DNA of 64,000 bases from positions 41,590,116-41,654,115 of the forward strand of contig NC_058190.1 in NCBI RefSeq assembly GCF_907165205.1. The letters are read 5' to 3'. Origin of the DNA: Coccinella septempunctata. Lineage: Eukaryota > Arthropoda > Insecta > Coleoptera > Coccinellidae. Below the pieces are notes generated by a model. The model saw only the letters and a program-made list of their open reading frames with translations. It was not told where the DNA came from and searched no databases. The position numbers and the translations under genes are program-made. Every line of letters starts with the position of its first letter. Within the stretch, counting starts at the first letter, position 1. Positions 11,200-23,973 of the stretch are shown piece after piece.

Positions 11200-11950
11200 A
11201 GAGCTAGTAGTACAGGATTTGTCAGAAGAACGGGACCGCTTCACGTCCACGAGGGCACGAGATGAGTTGGGAACCAATGGTTTGCAGAGCATACTGTCCC
11301 TATTTTTACCTACCTCTCACTCTAAGGCATCTGAGTGAGGGAAAGTGATCGACTGGCTTGGTCAGAGAACGTTTTGAGATAGGCCCTTGAATGTAATAAC
11401 ATTATCTTGAGTGATGAATCCCGATCATGTTTGGGCATGCATGATGTCCGAACAAGGTTGAGAAGGTGCCTTGGTGAAAGACGATATCATCAATTTTTTG
11501 TGGAAAGGCATGTGCATCACACTTTAAGAATTATGGTATGGTGTTCCTTATGGAAGTAGGTCCTTCATCAGGGTCAACATGACGTGCCTTAAGTCCAGGA
11601 GGTGGTGGAACCACGTGTTCTTTTTATGTTCGGGCCCTGTCCAAACCACCTTTCCAACAAGGTAATGCACAACCAGATGTAGCCAGATTCATGTCGGCTC
11701 ATTTTTAAGACAGTTAAGTCGATTTGTTGCCTCGGCCTCTTAGATCTCCAGATCTTTCTTTCATAGAACACGTATGTGATACGAATGGAAAGAAGATTAC
11801 TCCGTTTACTCCATCTTCCACAGATGCTAGCAGCAGTTCGTTTTGTGGTAGAAGTTAGATCTTATTAGTATGAGGAGTATGCCCCGAAGTTTTTCTGAAT
11901 GCATTTAATGCATCGTGGTCCAACACAATATTAGTTTTTCCCTTTTTCTT
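11200..11950 (+). pseudogene. Tc1-like transposase relic
   Basis: Fragments of a Tc1-family DDE transposase can be read on the plus strand across several frames. RDRFTSTRARDELGTNGLQS (about 11229-11290) resembles the linker after the N-terminal helix-turn-helix region. ILSDESRSCLGMHDVRTR and the following VERHVHHTLRIMVWCSL (11400-11550) contain the first catalytic Asp and the IMVWG-like strand. Around 11660-11790, QGNAQPDVARFM aligns with the usual QDNARPHVAR, and LRSPDLSFIEHVCD holds the third acidic residue. Frameshifts and stops break it, and Asp in the second motif is replaced by Gly. It cannot be functional. The termini were not identified. Confidence 0.75.
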
Positions 11951-13937
11951 ACAGTTGGAGTTTTCTCAAATTTTGATCGATTACTAACTACATTTCACTT
12001 TTTTCAATGTCTTGTACTAACTAAGGGCGAAAAAAACAACTTCGTTGTTTCAAATACGAATGCATTCTTTTTTTGATCTCATATCATGCAAAAATAATTA
12101 GCTTTTCACAAATATTAGATATATGTCAACATATTACCTACTCAATCAAGGCAAAATCACCATTTAAGTGGAATTTCAATTTTTGACAGTATTCTATATG
12201 AAACCATTATCCACAATAGTCATATATCCCTATGATTGAGGTCTGGTGATATTGCTGGCCAGGCAATAGGACTATGCGTTTCCATCCACTGATATACACT
12301 TTATATACAATTTGAAAAGTGATGTATTTTTGTGATTCCAATATCGTTCAGATATAAAAGTTGCCTATATCTCTGGCAATGCTTCTTTTTGGAAATAATC
12401 TATAAAATAAATCTATAAAAATAATCGAATGGTTAAGCCCAACGTTGTAGGAAACGGTTTGGTGCTGAATAGGGAATACTCATTCTGGCGAAAATGATGT
12501 ATTTTTTATGAAATATCTTTGAAACGTCACATTTTGTAATAACCATTTCAACCGTTTCCCAAAAAATATTATTTTAAGTATTTAAAAATGAACAATAAAA
12601 ATGGGTATTTAAAATTTAAAGCGTTCCGTTTCTGTTGCACAAGTTGGCAGCATCGACTGAAATATGGGTTGATAATAAAGGACAACAAAAACACTATCAT
12701 GATGAGATAGACTAAGATGGCTGTCTATGAAGTCTGCGACGAACGAGGAAGGTCGTAAAATTTTATGGGATTTTTATGGCCGGTTGCTGTTGAGGCTCGC
12801 CAGTGAGTACAGTCCTCATGATGGCTGTAAATCAACAGCTGTTATTCTATAAACAAGCCATTGATCCTTTTTTTCTAGTAGGCGCTGTTGCTAAATCGTA
12901 AACTAGAAACGAAGCGATTTAAATTTTGAAACCTCATATTTGAAGAATGATTTTGAATAGTTTCCGCGGTGCATTTGATAATTTCATGCATGAAACTCAT
13001 AATTATTCAGTTTAAACAAGCATATATTATTGAGGACAATTCCCACTCCAAACATAACAACTGTTTTTTGGAATTCTGACAAAGAATACGAGCTACATAG
13101 ACCAAAAATTCACTTTTATGCCAAAATTGTGAAGAAACATTACTCGATAATATCTCTCCTTCACAATTAGCTCGGATTCTCGAAGGAAATCATAAATAGT
13201 TACTGAAATTTCCAGCAGTGTCCAGTGCAATTCGCTTCGTGTCACAAATCCTTTCAGCGATACGTTATTCTCGTTGTTCGTGGAAACTCGAAACAACTTT
13301 GGCAACGAGGAAAAGCCCCATTGTTCCGCACAGGAACCGCTACAATTTTTGCAGATGTTCCCTGTCACTGCGTGTGATGTATGTATCAAATTGGTTCGAT
13401 AGGTTCGAGCTGAGTATAAGACACAGGTGTTGCAATCCCCCACGCTCGGCTGTACTCGAATATCAGGGTAAAGGTTTCCACTCGGATGACCTTAGCACCT
13501 GTAGGCGTTTCAAAAACCCTCGCCCCCGAACCCACCCTGTGCCCAACCCGCGCCATTTGTCTTTTGATAGATTACATACCGGCGGGATGCTGAAGATACC
13601 GAGAGGGGTCTTATCTTCTCAACTCATTCGTGCGTTGAGTTTGGGGAATTCATATATTAATCCCCCCCGCAGGCCAGGCTTGTTTGCTTATATACTTTGG
13701 CGAAGGGGGATTAATAGGTCCTGTCGCAGATGATACTAGGAGTGAATGCCGAAGGGTCGAAGGATGATGAATTGGGAGTTTTTCAGTGTTAACAATTGGC
13801 CATATTCGTCGGATGCTGGATGAAAATTCGAATTCCACTCAATATTTTTGGAGTCCGCTGTTTCACCCCCCCAATAATTCAATAGAACTGAGTTGTTGAC
13901 AATAGCTTGGGAAAAAATTAATTATTAATATATCAAC
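11951..13937. other. Unassigned sequence with one small transposase trace
   Basis: At 12238-12300 the minus strand reads PIAWPAISPDLN, like the PIxWPPRSPDL motif of mariner-type transposases, but nothing else around it can be aligned. A 171-codon plus-strand ORF at 13218-13733 has no family features; it contains a short inverted pair around TTAATCCCCCC and GGGGGATTAA (13656-13713). Confidence 0.4.
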
Positions 13938-15788
13938 ATGGGGAGTCCAGGAGAGTTGAACCCCTTTCACTCTGAAGCCACTTAAGTTGTATCTGTAAAT
14001 GGTAGTAAGTCATTTTTTTGCTTGAAGATATTATGCCCAAATAAGTATACAAATGATAATTTGTAGAGTGATGTTCAAATTAATATTTGGAGTAGGGGAG
14101 ACTAGGGAGCATTGATACATGGGGAGGCTTGATACAGGCTTATATCCGCGGTATGTAGCCGTTTTTAAAAGTAATATACTGGTGAACACTATTCTCTGGC
14201 AGAAGGCACTACGTGACCTTAATCTGTAAGGCTAACAGTGGTTTGTTCGTGAAATATTCAACAAAGAGTGTTTCGAGGTGAGAAATTGTAAGTATTTACT
14301 CACGTTACCTAAGGGTTTTATGATCATGTATTAATTTTTCGGCATAAACAAACATTTGACTGGGAAATATGCATAAAACTACTTAATTTACTGTTTTATT
14401 AGGTTGCCAAAATGTATGGATATAAAATGAAAACATAAATTACTTTAAAACTTGCTTTCAGGGAGGTTTGAGACATTTAGGGTGGGGAGGCCTGATACAT
14501 GTATCATCTTTAAAAAATATTCCGGAGCTGGTTGGACAAGCCTACATAAAGGCGTTTTAACCATCCAACCTACCTTCTGAACATGTTTCTGCACCTACGG
14601 GACCAAAGCAAACCAGTATCATTGCTGACCCACCTACTGATCTACTAATTCTGGATCAGGCATCAGGGGTGCTCGCAATGGTGCCACGAAGAATGTGACC
14701 GAGTTAGAAATGGCACAAAAGTGTTTATATATGACATTTGCAAGTGATAACAATGGGCCTTATATTTTTAGTTTATGTGTCTCATGCCTCCCAGTACACC
14801 GTATCAATCCTCCCATATGTGGGGAGGCTTGAGACAGTTTGCATGTTTTTGTGTTCAACGTTTTGTACAGAATATGATGTTTATGTTTTGAGAATTCTAT
14901 ATTTATTTCGTTGAACGATTAATCGAAGAATTATATAATGTTATAAAAGTCCTGTTTCTTCATATAATTCATTTTACAAAAGTAAATATTCCAAAAACGT
15001 ATCAACCCTCCCCAGTCTCCCCTACAGCAATTCTTTTTTAAGGAACTGAAAATTGGCTCATGTCTCCCTAACCCATGGGAGAGTTGAACAGGCGGCGAAA
15101 GAGACTCGATCATAAGTTTGTTTATCAGGAAGAACATGGAAAGAAAACAATTTCCAATGACCAACGATTGTCCATGTCAAAGTTTTCATCATCACATGTA
15201 TCAGCGTATGAAATACATATTTCTATTTCAGAGTCTTTCTCACTTATTCCTGAGATGTTTTTTACTTTTTTGAATCTTTGTATATTTTTTATACAATTAG
15301 TTATAGTTATTTCTATTATTCAATTTTCTTTTTTTGAAGCAAACTATTATCTAAGCTCTGTGCGGGAAACTTGGACCACTGATTATGTCTCCCGACCATA
15401 GCATGGGTCAAGTATCCCACACTCCCTTTCAGTCTTTTCAATAGATGTTCTCTTGAAACTTTTATAACTATTATTAAAAAGGCTCATCGTTTGTAAAACA
15501 ATATCAATCAATCAAAGCAATAAAACTTAACAAAACCACGCACCTATTAAACTTTTCAGACAATGTAACAAACCAAAATTATTCAATTTTTTACTTACTA
15601 ACAACAAAATCACGTTCAACCCTCTCACTCCCGAACTGTTCTGATGGCGGCTAAAATGGAGTCGCCACTAGTTGTGCCTTGTTACGAGTATGTCGCAAGC
15701 TATTTATGATGCCTGTAGCGAGAAATTTGAATTGAAATATTTGAGGTGGTTCAAGTCTCCTACCTGAGCAAGTCTCCCGGACTCTCCC
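13938..15788. mobile_element. TIR element with GGGGAGTCC-type ends, interrupted by a related element
   Basis: The left end GGGGAGTCCAGGAGAGTTGA pairs imperfectly with the right end, whose reverse complement starts AGGGAGAGTCCGGGAGACTTG. Motifs of the GGGAGACTTGA kind recur internally (15065, 15400, 15615, 15760). No transposase remains. The family is unknown. Confidence 0.55.
14093..15024. mobile_element. Inner TIR element (about 930 bp) with TAGGGGAGACT ends
   Basis: The left end TAGGGGAGACTAGGGAGCAT pairs with a right end whose reverse complement is TAGGGGAGACTGGGGAGGGT. Subterminal motifs TGGGGAGGCTTGATACA (14120), GGGTGGGGAGGCCTGATACA (14478) and TGGGGAGGCTTGAGACAG (14820) repeat, like arrays of transposase binding sites. 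It is non-coding, so non-autonomous. It sits inside the longer element with similar ends. Confidence 0.7.
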
Positions 15789-15839
15789 TACTTTATTTGA
15801 CGATAGTGGATTTGGGTCAAAAATGCAACGTTTTGTTCT
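15789..15839. other. Short spacer
   Basis: Nothing recognised. Confidence 0.3.
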
Positions 15840-16440
15840 TTAATTTGTTTCCATTTCTAAGCTCCATAATGCCTCACTAAAGGAAAATCTTTGTCCATAT
15901 TGGCGAAAAACTCTTGTAATCAATTTCACAATCTTTTCTTGGTGCCAATTTCTTATCACTAATGAAGTTTTACAATGCAAGGAAAACATGCTAATCGCTT
16001 GGTGCCAGGTTTGGATGTATCAAAACTTCCCATCTAAACTCTTGGAGTTTTTGAGGAGTCACTATAAACGTGTGTGGTCTGGCGTTGTCCTGGTCTCTTG
16101 CTGGCCATTTCTGGTCCATCGCTAGCTTCAAACTGTCAAGTTTACAGTAGAGGTCTGATTCGGTGTTTGGCCAAATAGAAGCAACTGAGAATAAATTATC
16201 CCTTTCCACTCCCACCAAATGGAGAACAGAACATTTCTGGTCCTTGGCAACGTTTGAGCGTGAGTGTTTTTCACACAATGTTGTTGTATATCACCCATTT
16301 CTCATCACTAAGTTACCATTCGTTTAAGAAATAGTTCGATTCCATTCCTTTTAGCTTCGCTGATAGAACTTCGATCGGTTATGCTTTTTGCTTTTTGTGT
16401 CAATTCATATGGCACTTCTTTTTGAATCTAGCTTTGTGCA
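15840..16440 (-). pseudogene. mariner transposase relic
   Basis: The minus strand carries the C-terminal half of a mariner transposase. SDLYCKLDSLKLAMDQKWPA, DQDNARPHTFIVTPQKL and EVLIHPNLAPSD (16180-15990) are strongly mariner-like and include the second catalytic Asp and the final LAPSD motif. Beyond a stop, FLAL*NFISDKKLAPRKDCE (about 15975-15900) continues the family's C-terminus. Upstream, KWVIYNN and the tryptophan-rich strand appear in other frames near 16300-16220. Several frameshifts and stops make it inactive. A TIR was not identified. The DQDNARPHT and WPA wording differs from the mariner copies at 33349 and 51605, so it belongs to another subfamily. Confidence 0.85.
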
Positions 16441-16539
16441 AATGGTTCTACTATTTTATGATCGATCTCAATTTACTTGGAGATACTACTGATGCACTGT
16501 TCCCCAACCCCAAAGAACCAGTGGTAGACCACGTGCTAC

Positions 16540-17215
16540 AAAAACAGTAGAAGATCGTTTTTTAACCTCCGGGGAGAAGATAGCCGCTCAGCACTTGCCC
16601 AACCATAGTCAGAAGACGTCGCCATGAAGTCAATCTTACATCTAAGAGTTCCATTTACTCGCGAACGAAAATAGCTATTAGAGTGGCAATAAAGGGGGTA
16701 CACCAGTGAGATCACCAGCATCAGATACTCTGTTTCTATGGTCAAATGAATGGTGGTAAGTACTCTTCACTGACGAGTCCAGATATGGGCGTTTTGATAG
16801 TCGACGAGTACGGGTGTGGATATGTCCACGTCGTCCACTCGTACTAAGAAACGTCCATCTTTTCAAAGAGTCCATCCTTTTCGAGGAGGCCCAATTTTTT
16901 TTAAGGGTGAAGTTTCGATGGTACACCTGATTTAATAGTACCTACCCTTTTTATCAACTCATGTTGATAGCCACATAGATTTCACCAGGTGATAGCTGCT
17001 AGAAAAAACTAGGGAAATCCACATCTAGCATCTAGCATCTAGTGATCTGAATCCAATCGAGCACGCTCTGGATCAATCTCAAGGAGCCCTTGAGGCCCTC
17101 AGACCAAAACCTGAAACGATCCAGCAACTCCATGATCTTTTGCCACAGTTTTGGCAACAAATCAAGAAGGATTTTCTGGATAACTGGCAAGCATGCCGAT
17201 AAGATGCCAAGCATT
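16540..17215 (+). pseudogene. Tc1-like transposase relic
   Basis: On the plus strand, [11 protein letters not shown] (about 16765-16800) matches the first catalytic motif of Tc1-like transposases, and SDLNPIEHALDQSQGALEAL with following QQLHDLLPQFWQQIKKDFLD (17036-17205) matches the end of the catalytic core and C-terminus. The middle, including the second Asp motif, is eroded by frameshifts and indels. It resembles the element at 53456-54938 (both read [10 protein letters not shown]), but is more decayed. No TIRs were recognised. Confidence 0.8.
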
Positions 17216-20200
17216 TACTGATACTTTATCTTAACACTGAATAGAACTATGATATCTAACCTGAAAATACCAAAAAATACATAGTTCAAAAAGAAAACTT
17301 TTTTTGGCCGAAATAAAATATTTTTCTCCAATCCCAACATATCCGGAAAATCTTATCTTACCCTTTATTTTTATATGATTTAGAGTGTGTATTTTGTTGT
17401 TTTTCCAACATTTTCCTAAAAATCAATCCATCAATTTTATTGCCAGAAAATGTGAGTGATTAAAAAACAATTGACGGTATTAAGCGTTTTCATTTGAAGT
17501 TATTGGTTGAAGAAATCTTACTCACTTTCTTTGTAGACTTATGCCTGGCCCTGTAAGAGCAAATAACGAAAAACCTTGTCCTTTGTGAGATAACCTTCAG
17601 CTTTCTTAATATTTCTGTTCTATACGCAAATAATACCGAAAGAATTCTCATCTGGTCCATGAAATCTTTCATTTCGGACAATATCATCGCGGGAAACCCC
17701 CTATTACCATAATAATTACAATTTCTATCGAATGAACGGGCCATTGTTCATGTTGTCAACAAAAAATAAGTAATTTCCGAAAGCAGATGTGGCCTATTGC
17801 ATCGGCTCTTTCCAACAGCAGACGCAGGCCATATAATAATGGCCAATTAGGATGAACATCACGTTTTTCTAGTTAAATCGTAGAGATGTAATTTTTGCTT
17901 TATGGTCTGATCGTGAGTGCCATTTCTAATATTTTATGGTGTCTGTGCGGACTGTTTGGAAAGTAATTATTCATTATCGATAGTCATTTTACACTATGTG
18001 GCAGACTTGCACCGCAATGAATATTTTATCTGTTATCTATGGAAATATAAGGGACGAGTTTGCATTTGAATAGGGAAAAGTGATTTTTTTACTCTTGGAA
18101 TTCATTCTACAACTAAAAAGGACAAAAACGCAATATATGGCCAATTATTCGAAAATTGCCATAACGTTCATAACGTGCGTTAAAAAAAAGTCAAGTAGGC
18201 TATGGGATTTTGAAGATGATAACATTAACCTATATAGTCGTGATTATTTATACTTCCAGCGTGCGAAAAACATTTCTGTCATTAAGTAAGATTGCAAGAA
18301 TCCAAATAATCTGAGGCGATTGGAAAAATCCTTCTGAAATACCAGAAGTTTATAATTTTCATACCTCAAAGACATGAATCTTGAATGAATCTAGGTACAT
18401 AACGTTTTTTGTACTTTCAATTACGTGAAAAAGTTTTGCCTATTTCAGTAATATGAATAAATCACTGTCTGTAAGAATCTCAATATGAAGCATATTCATC
18501 CAGTGTCAACCAAAATTAGCACGTTTTCATTACCTAACTGCGATAATTCGAAATTGAATTGCTATACCTAATAGCTCTGATCTTTCAAATTCATAATTTT
18601 TGGTAGATGAACGGTAAATTTTGAAATATTATTTCGGTTAATGATTCAAAGAGAACTATTCGTTATAATTCTATAATCCTATTATTATCATTATTCTATA
18701 ATTATTATAATAATTTACACCAGGGTTTTTCCCACAGTGGTCAGATTAGAATTATACGACCATTATGGGAATATTCGAACAGGATTCAACAGCCTATACT
18801 GCTTTATACTCATGATAGTCAATGTTCGTCATCCGAAAACTGTCGTTTCCCACAATTATATATCCAATTTTCGAAGCTTTGCTTTTATTAAAATGAATAG
18901 ATTGTGATTTCCTTTTGATACCTATCAGAAATGTCGTTGTCACGCGATGTATCTGTCCACCTTATATTTAATTCACAAAAATATTCGATATTCGACAAAT
19001 GGATGTAGGTATGTTTACGATAAAATCAATTATCTAGGATCGTGAAACATCAATGGCCATCTTTTTTTTTTCGATATAAATAATTCGTTTCATTGTTTCC
19101 TTAGAAGATGAAAGCTATTTAACACAAATGAGGAATGATAAATATTGATAAAAAAAATGGTACCAAAAAGAAAAAATCGTTTGTTTCCCATTAACTTTTT
19201 CTAGTACTTTACTTTTTCCAATATAATCGTATTCAATGCTGATGAAGCTTACTGGCTTCAATGAAATGATCGTTGAGGATATGAAATTTTTTCTTGGAAA
19301 ACGTTTTGAAATCACCTAGGGATTTATTGAAACTTCACCTCCAAATTTGTCACTTTAGTGTTCTTCTCATCTTTTTTGAAATTATCCTTCTGGTTTCCCC
19401 AGATACGTAGCAGAAAATCTTAGCAAAAAATGGATATAATGAAACGAAAAGCAGCAAACAAAAAAAGACAAAATTTTCAACAAAACACCTGAGGTATCAT
19501 ATATTGTTTATTTACCCAAAGCTATATATATATATAAAACAAGAAGGAAGAAAATATTAAAAAATAGTAAATCTATAAGATCAATTGTGCCGGTTGCTAA
19601 GTATTATACAGAGTGTTTTAAAAGGAGTCTTCATATTTAACAGGCTCTTGAACTCATCACGATAGACATTATATGTTTATGTATTTTCACTCTTCGAATA
19701 ATTTATGGTGGGACAGGCTAAGCGATTAATATACATATATACAAAATATGAACCTCCAAAATTCCACAGCTTACACTTGTCTACGAAATTTTTTGAACTC
19801 ACTTTCCAAAGAAATGGACAATTTTCCAATTTTAATTTTTATTGAATTGAGACTGATTTACAAACAAACATATCTACCTATAATTACCATGCTATTACTA
19901 AATATATACCTATTTTAAAAATATTTTGGGTGAAACTTGGGGAAGTTCTTGTGTGTACATTCATAAAAATATGTTTGAAGGAGTCACCATATTCTATTCA
20001 GACTAATTCGAATAACATCCTCCCCCATCAGATATGGTGTCATATTACAATAATTACAATATAATGCGTTTCGGAAAAGTCACACCTGAAACAACTCCTA
20101 AATGTATATTGAATGAATAAATGATTACCTACGTGAAAATATCCACAGCCAAGGTGAATGTTGAACAGTTGAATTCGAACCGCGTTTCATAGATTGCTAT

Positions 20201-20783
20201 GGGAAATTCGAAGCTGTTTTGTAGCCAGTAAATGGGAGATCTTTTATTATTCTTTTAATGCTTTATACACCCCTTAAGTGTGCTACTTGACTCACTATTT
20301 TATATCTTCAATGTTTCAGTTTCGTCCATATTTTACAATATTCACTAATTAATAACTTAGCACAAATTATTTCAATTCAAACAATATTTTTTCTTGATTA
20401 TTGCATACTTTGTTCTATGCTTTATCATTTAGAACAAACGAAATCTGTAATTATTTTTTTTTACACCGACTAAACACCTTTTGAAGAAAAAGATCATCGG
20501 ATTTTAAACTTTAAAGCTTCATTTATGCCAACTTAGTGATAATTGTCTATGAAAAACATGAATAGTAAGAGCTTATGGAGATTGGTACCTGTACCAACCA
20601 AGAAACCAAAAGGACTTGAAACTATTTCGTCGTATTTGTCCAGATATTACATATTTACCTCCCATACTGCAAGAACCGTAAGTTTCACATTGCACTTTAC
20701 AGTATGAAAAAGCACTAATGGAAACCTCAAGATTAGGAGGAACAAGGAACCTCCAAAAATGTATATCTTCGTGAGCCCAAAAT
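17216..20783. other. AT-rich unassigned sequence
   Basis: No gene, RNA or clear element is visible over 3.5 kb. Small features are a (TA)n run near 19526 and local A/T homopolymers. Short ORFs do not exceed 84 codons and show no family signature. Confidence 0.4.
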
Positions 20784-20784
20784 A

Positions 20785-21254
20785 AACTGCTCCACATGAG
20801 TTAGGGATATTGACTTAAATTGCAAAAAAATTTAGTTAAAATAAGATTTTTGTGATGAAAATTCATATTAATAGGATTTCAAGTTGCAAATTAATTTTAG
20901 CCTGTAGGTCTGCAGCGTATACAGGATGGTTAAGATTTAGGCCACCCTGTAGCTTTCCGATAGCCCTATTAGCCTCAGCGTTTGTTAATTTACGTCTTGG
21001 CATTTTCAGAAAACTCGTTTCAAATCGAAGCCGTTGATAAACTGACTTCATTTCAAAATAAGAACATTCATGAAGCATATGCAAAAAACCAAACTTCAGA
21101 AAAAAGGCGACCAGATTGACGAAATGTCTCATACTGATTTTTATTGGATCGATTCAAGTTGTTATTGAGTTTTAAATGATTTTACAGCGATTTCCTCGAA
21201 GATTACATACTTTTAAAAACGATTGAATACGATATCCCTAACTCTTGTGGAGCA
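20785..21254. mobile_element. Deletion derivative of a Tc1-like element (about 470 bp)
   Basis: Both ends match the 1.48-kb element at 53456-54938: left ACTGCTCCACATGAGTTAGG and, in reverse, right ACTGCTCCACAAGAGTTAGG. The internal part retains only the first ~20 codons of the transposase (minus strand, [19 protein letters not shown], 21002 downwards) joined to the 3' subterminal region at about 20940. The catalytic core is absent, so it can move only in trans. Confidence 0.85.
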
Positions 21255-22679
21255 GTTGATTTAACATGATTTCAGAGGAAAATGTGTTAGCACATAGGAC
21301 ACACAGAGGTGTCAAATCAGCTACACAATATGGTAGACAAAAGGTCATGATAGAGAGAGCAGATTGGGCTATAAAACAACACCTGAGATCTCGTATGGGG
21401 TATAATAGTCAGAACAGAAGAAAGGGAAGAAATCTATCTATCAATGCTTAGAATAATATTCAAGGAAAAAATCGATATTAACAGCTTGGTATTTCTTCCA
21501 GAAAAAGGCAGAACTAATTTTGACGCTACTTAAGAGTAAGAGTACTGTATGTACTGGAGCAAATTAACCTACGATCGATAATCAATTTTTCCCTCTCCGT
21601 AACGACTATCCCTTCAGATGATGGTGCAAATGGCGGAAATCCTCCAATGATTAATGACGCATTTGAAGTGCATCGCTGTGTGAATCCACCTTTTGAGCAC
21701 ACGAGAAAATCTGGCATGTTTCGGACCCGTTTTCCTACACCGCTGTTGCTGAATAAGGTTAGGATATCTCAATCCAGCGGGACACCTGCGATGCGTCGAT
21801 GTTTTCATCGCCTGCTAGACTCCATGGGAAACATATATCCTTCTGACGCAGGACCGTATTGTCCTGCTGCCTGCTGCTGATTCGGGATATTTTTTTTCGG
21901 AGAATCAACGGACATTTTTGTAACTGTGCTGATGGGCAAGCCGTTTCGAACCAGGGGTAGTTTTGCGAGGGATCGATGGATTCTTCACCTTCCTTGAACA
22001 CGATATTTCGGGTACAGTTCGGAGCGAATGTTTTTCAAATATTGTTTCAAATGAAAGTTAATGATTTGTAGTTTTAGTTCAGTTTTTACTCGGAAACCTT
22101 TGGATGAGGTTCGTTTCGGTTCGGAAATGATTATCAACGACTGAAGGTATTCCAATTTTGTCCACACTAAAACAAGCATCCCTTTGATCTACCAAGTCTT
22201 GACCGTTCGGATGAATTTGGCAATGGCAGCGAATCCAACCTATACAGGATTGTATTCCCATTTGCGATCGTTTGGTTGAGGAATAAGATTCCGATTTCTG
22301 ATCACCACAGGTACCTCCATTATTAAAGTACATCTGCAATCATTTGCGCTGTGTTTCTGGAGTTGTTATGACTAGATCTAACTCTTCTTTTCATCATATC
22401 CTGAAAAGGTTCAACAAAATTTAGGGCACACTCCAGCTCAAAGCCACTTTTGGCGTCTCTACGAGTATGATATGTGGCATCATCCTGTATACCTAGATGA
22501 GCTTCTCTAATAGCATCTATATTATGAGATGTTGCATCAAAACTACGAACCTCTGTCAGTTGAACGTTATCCCAAGTTTATTCTGTTGAATCGGTTAGAT
22601 TTTCATCGTTCAATATCATTTGCACTTATATCCTCATTTTCATCAATTATCTATTAAATTCTGGATTAACCAGTGGATG
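21255..22679. other. Unassigned sequence
   Basis: Moderate GC at 21600-22350, with several overlapping ORFs of 60-90 codons on both strands. None has a recognisable domain, and no splice-consistent chain stood out. Confidence 0.35.
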
Positions 22680-22681
22680 TA

Positions 22682-23275
22682 CAGGGTGGGCACAATTCGT
22701 TGTCTACTGAAGGAATCTCGAGAACTGTGGCAGCAAGAAGAAAACGAATGACACATTCTCGAGTTCTTTTTCAGGGAAACAAAGAATGGTGAAAACCGTT
22801 TTTGAGTTATTAGCAAAAAATGAAATTTTGACGATTTCGAAAAGTTCTCATAACTTTTTTGTCTTTGAAGTTACAGATCTTACGTGAACCTCTTCACGTA
22901 GAATCCACTGACGAGCACCAAATATTTCTTCATTGCGAAACATTATGCGAACTTTCTTTTTTTCAAATGCAAACTTTCATTGAATTTTTCATTTTGGAAT
23001 TGACAAAAAAGGTTCTGTCAGTAGAATCTACGTATAAAAGTGACAAAGAAGGTTCAAGTTTTAAATCTGTAATTTAAAACACAAAAAAGTTAAGAGAACT
23101 TTTCGAAATCGTCAAAATCCCAATTCCCGTTTATAACTCAAAATCTAGAAATGATAGGCCGGTTCTGTTTTCAGATATGGATTAGTCATGAAAAAAGAGA
23201 ATGTGTCATCCGTTTTCTTCCAGCTGCTATAGTTCTCGAGATTCCCTCAGTAGACATCGAATTTTGCCCACCCTG
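22682..23275. mobile_element. MITE family A, copy 2 (594 bp)
   Basis: Ends CAGGGTGGGCACAATTCG and ...TTTTGCCCACCCTG are inverted, TA-flanked, and match copy 1 at 7083-7697. Parts of the interior are arranged in the opposite order relative to copy 1, as expected for a near-palindrome. Confidence 0.85.
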
Positions 23276-23277
23276 TA

Positions 23278-23314
23278 CAGGGTGTCGTTGACTCGTACGA
23301 ATATTTTAACAGTA

Positions 23315-23345
<31 letters not shown>

Positions 23346-23973
23346 CTTGAAGTCAAAAAAACACTTTTTTCCTTCACCTTTTTTTCCGAATAGGCTTGGT
23401 TTAAAAGATACAGGCTGTTGAAAAACCATAAAAATGTTATTTTTAGTTCTATCTCACAAACGGTTTTATCGAATAAAATGATTTTCTGAATATGGTTTTT
23501 CATTTATTTGATGAATATTTTTCGAACACAAGATATCACCCACGTCTTCCAGTTTTCTCATTATGACCATTACGTACGATAAAAATACCAAAAATTCAAA
23601 GAACCCAACTCTTGAAAATAAGTTGAACGCTTGAACGCTATCTAATTAATATTTGAAGTTTTTGTCAAATAAAAGTATTCTTTATATTTTCTCGTACAAT
23701 GCGCCTAATATCTGTGAAATTCGAAAAATTGGGTACTTCGACCGAACCCAACTCTTTTTGAAAGATCCACAGGATGTGTAGTGTCACAGATTCAGCTAGT
23801 TATTCTGAAGTTAATTTTGTTTTTCCAGGGGTGGCACAGCTCATTATGAAAATTTAAATGGCTATATCTTTTTATCAGGGCCGAATCGGAAAAAATGGTA
23901 TAGGAAAAAAGTGTTTCTTTTGACCTAAAAAATCTACTGTTAAAATATTCGTACTAGTCAAACACTGACCCTG
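23278..23973. mobile_element. MITE family B, copy 2 (696 bp), abutting the previous MITE
   Basis: It begins CAGGGTGTCGTTGACTCG at the TA that ends family A copy 2, and ends ...AAACACTGACCCTG followed by TA. The arms of about 100 bp are inverted. A (GAT)10 microsatellite at 23315-23344 interrupts the left arm. Confidence 0.85.
23315..23344. repeat. (GAT)10 microsatellite
   Basis: Ten GAT units lie inside the left arm of MITE B copy 2. Other copies have a single GAT at this position (AGTAGATTCTTGAGG), so the array grew after insertion. Confidence 0.9.

Noticed and set aside
13218..13733. 171-codon plus-strand ORF
   Set aside because: Long for this AT-rich window, but rich in Arg, Ser and Pro without domain motifs, splice context or repeats; best explained by locally higher GC content.
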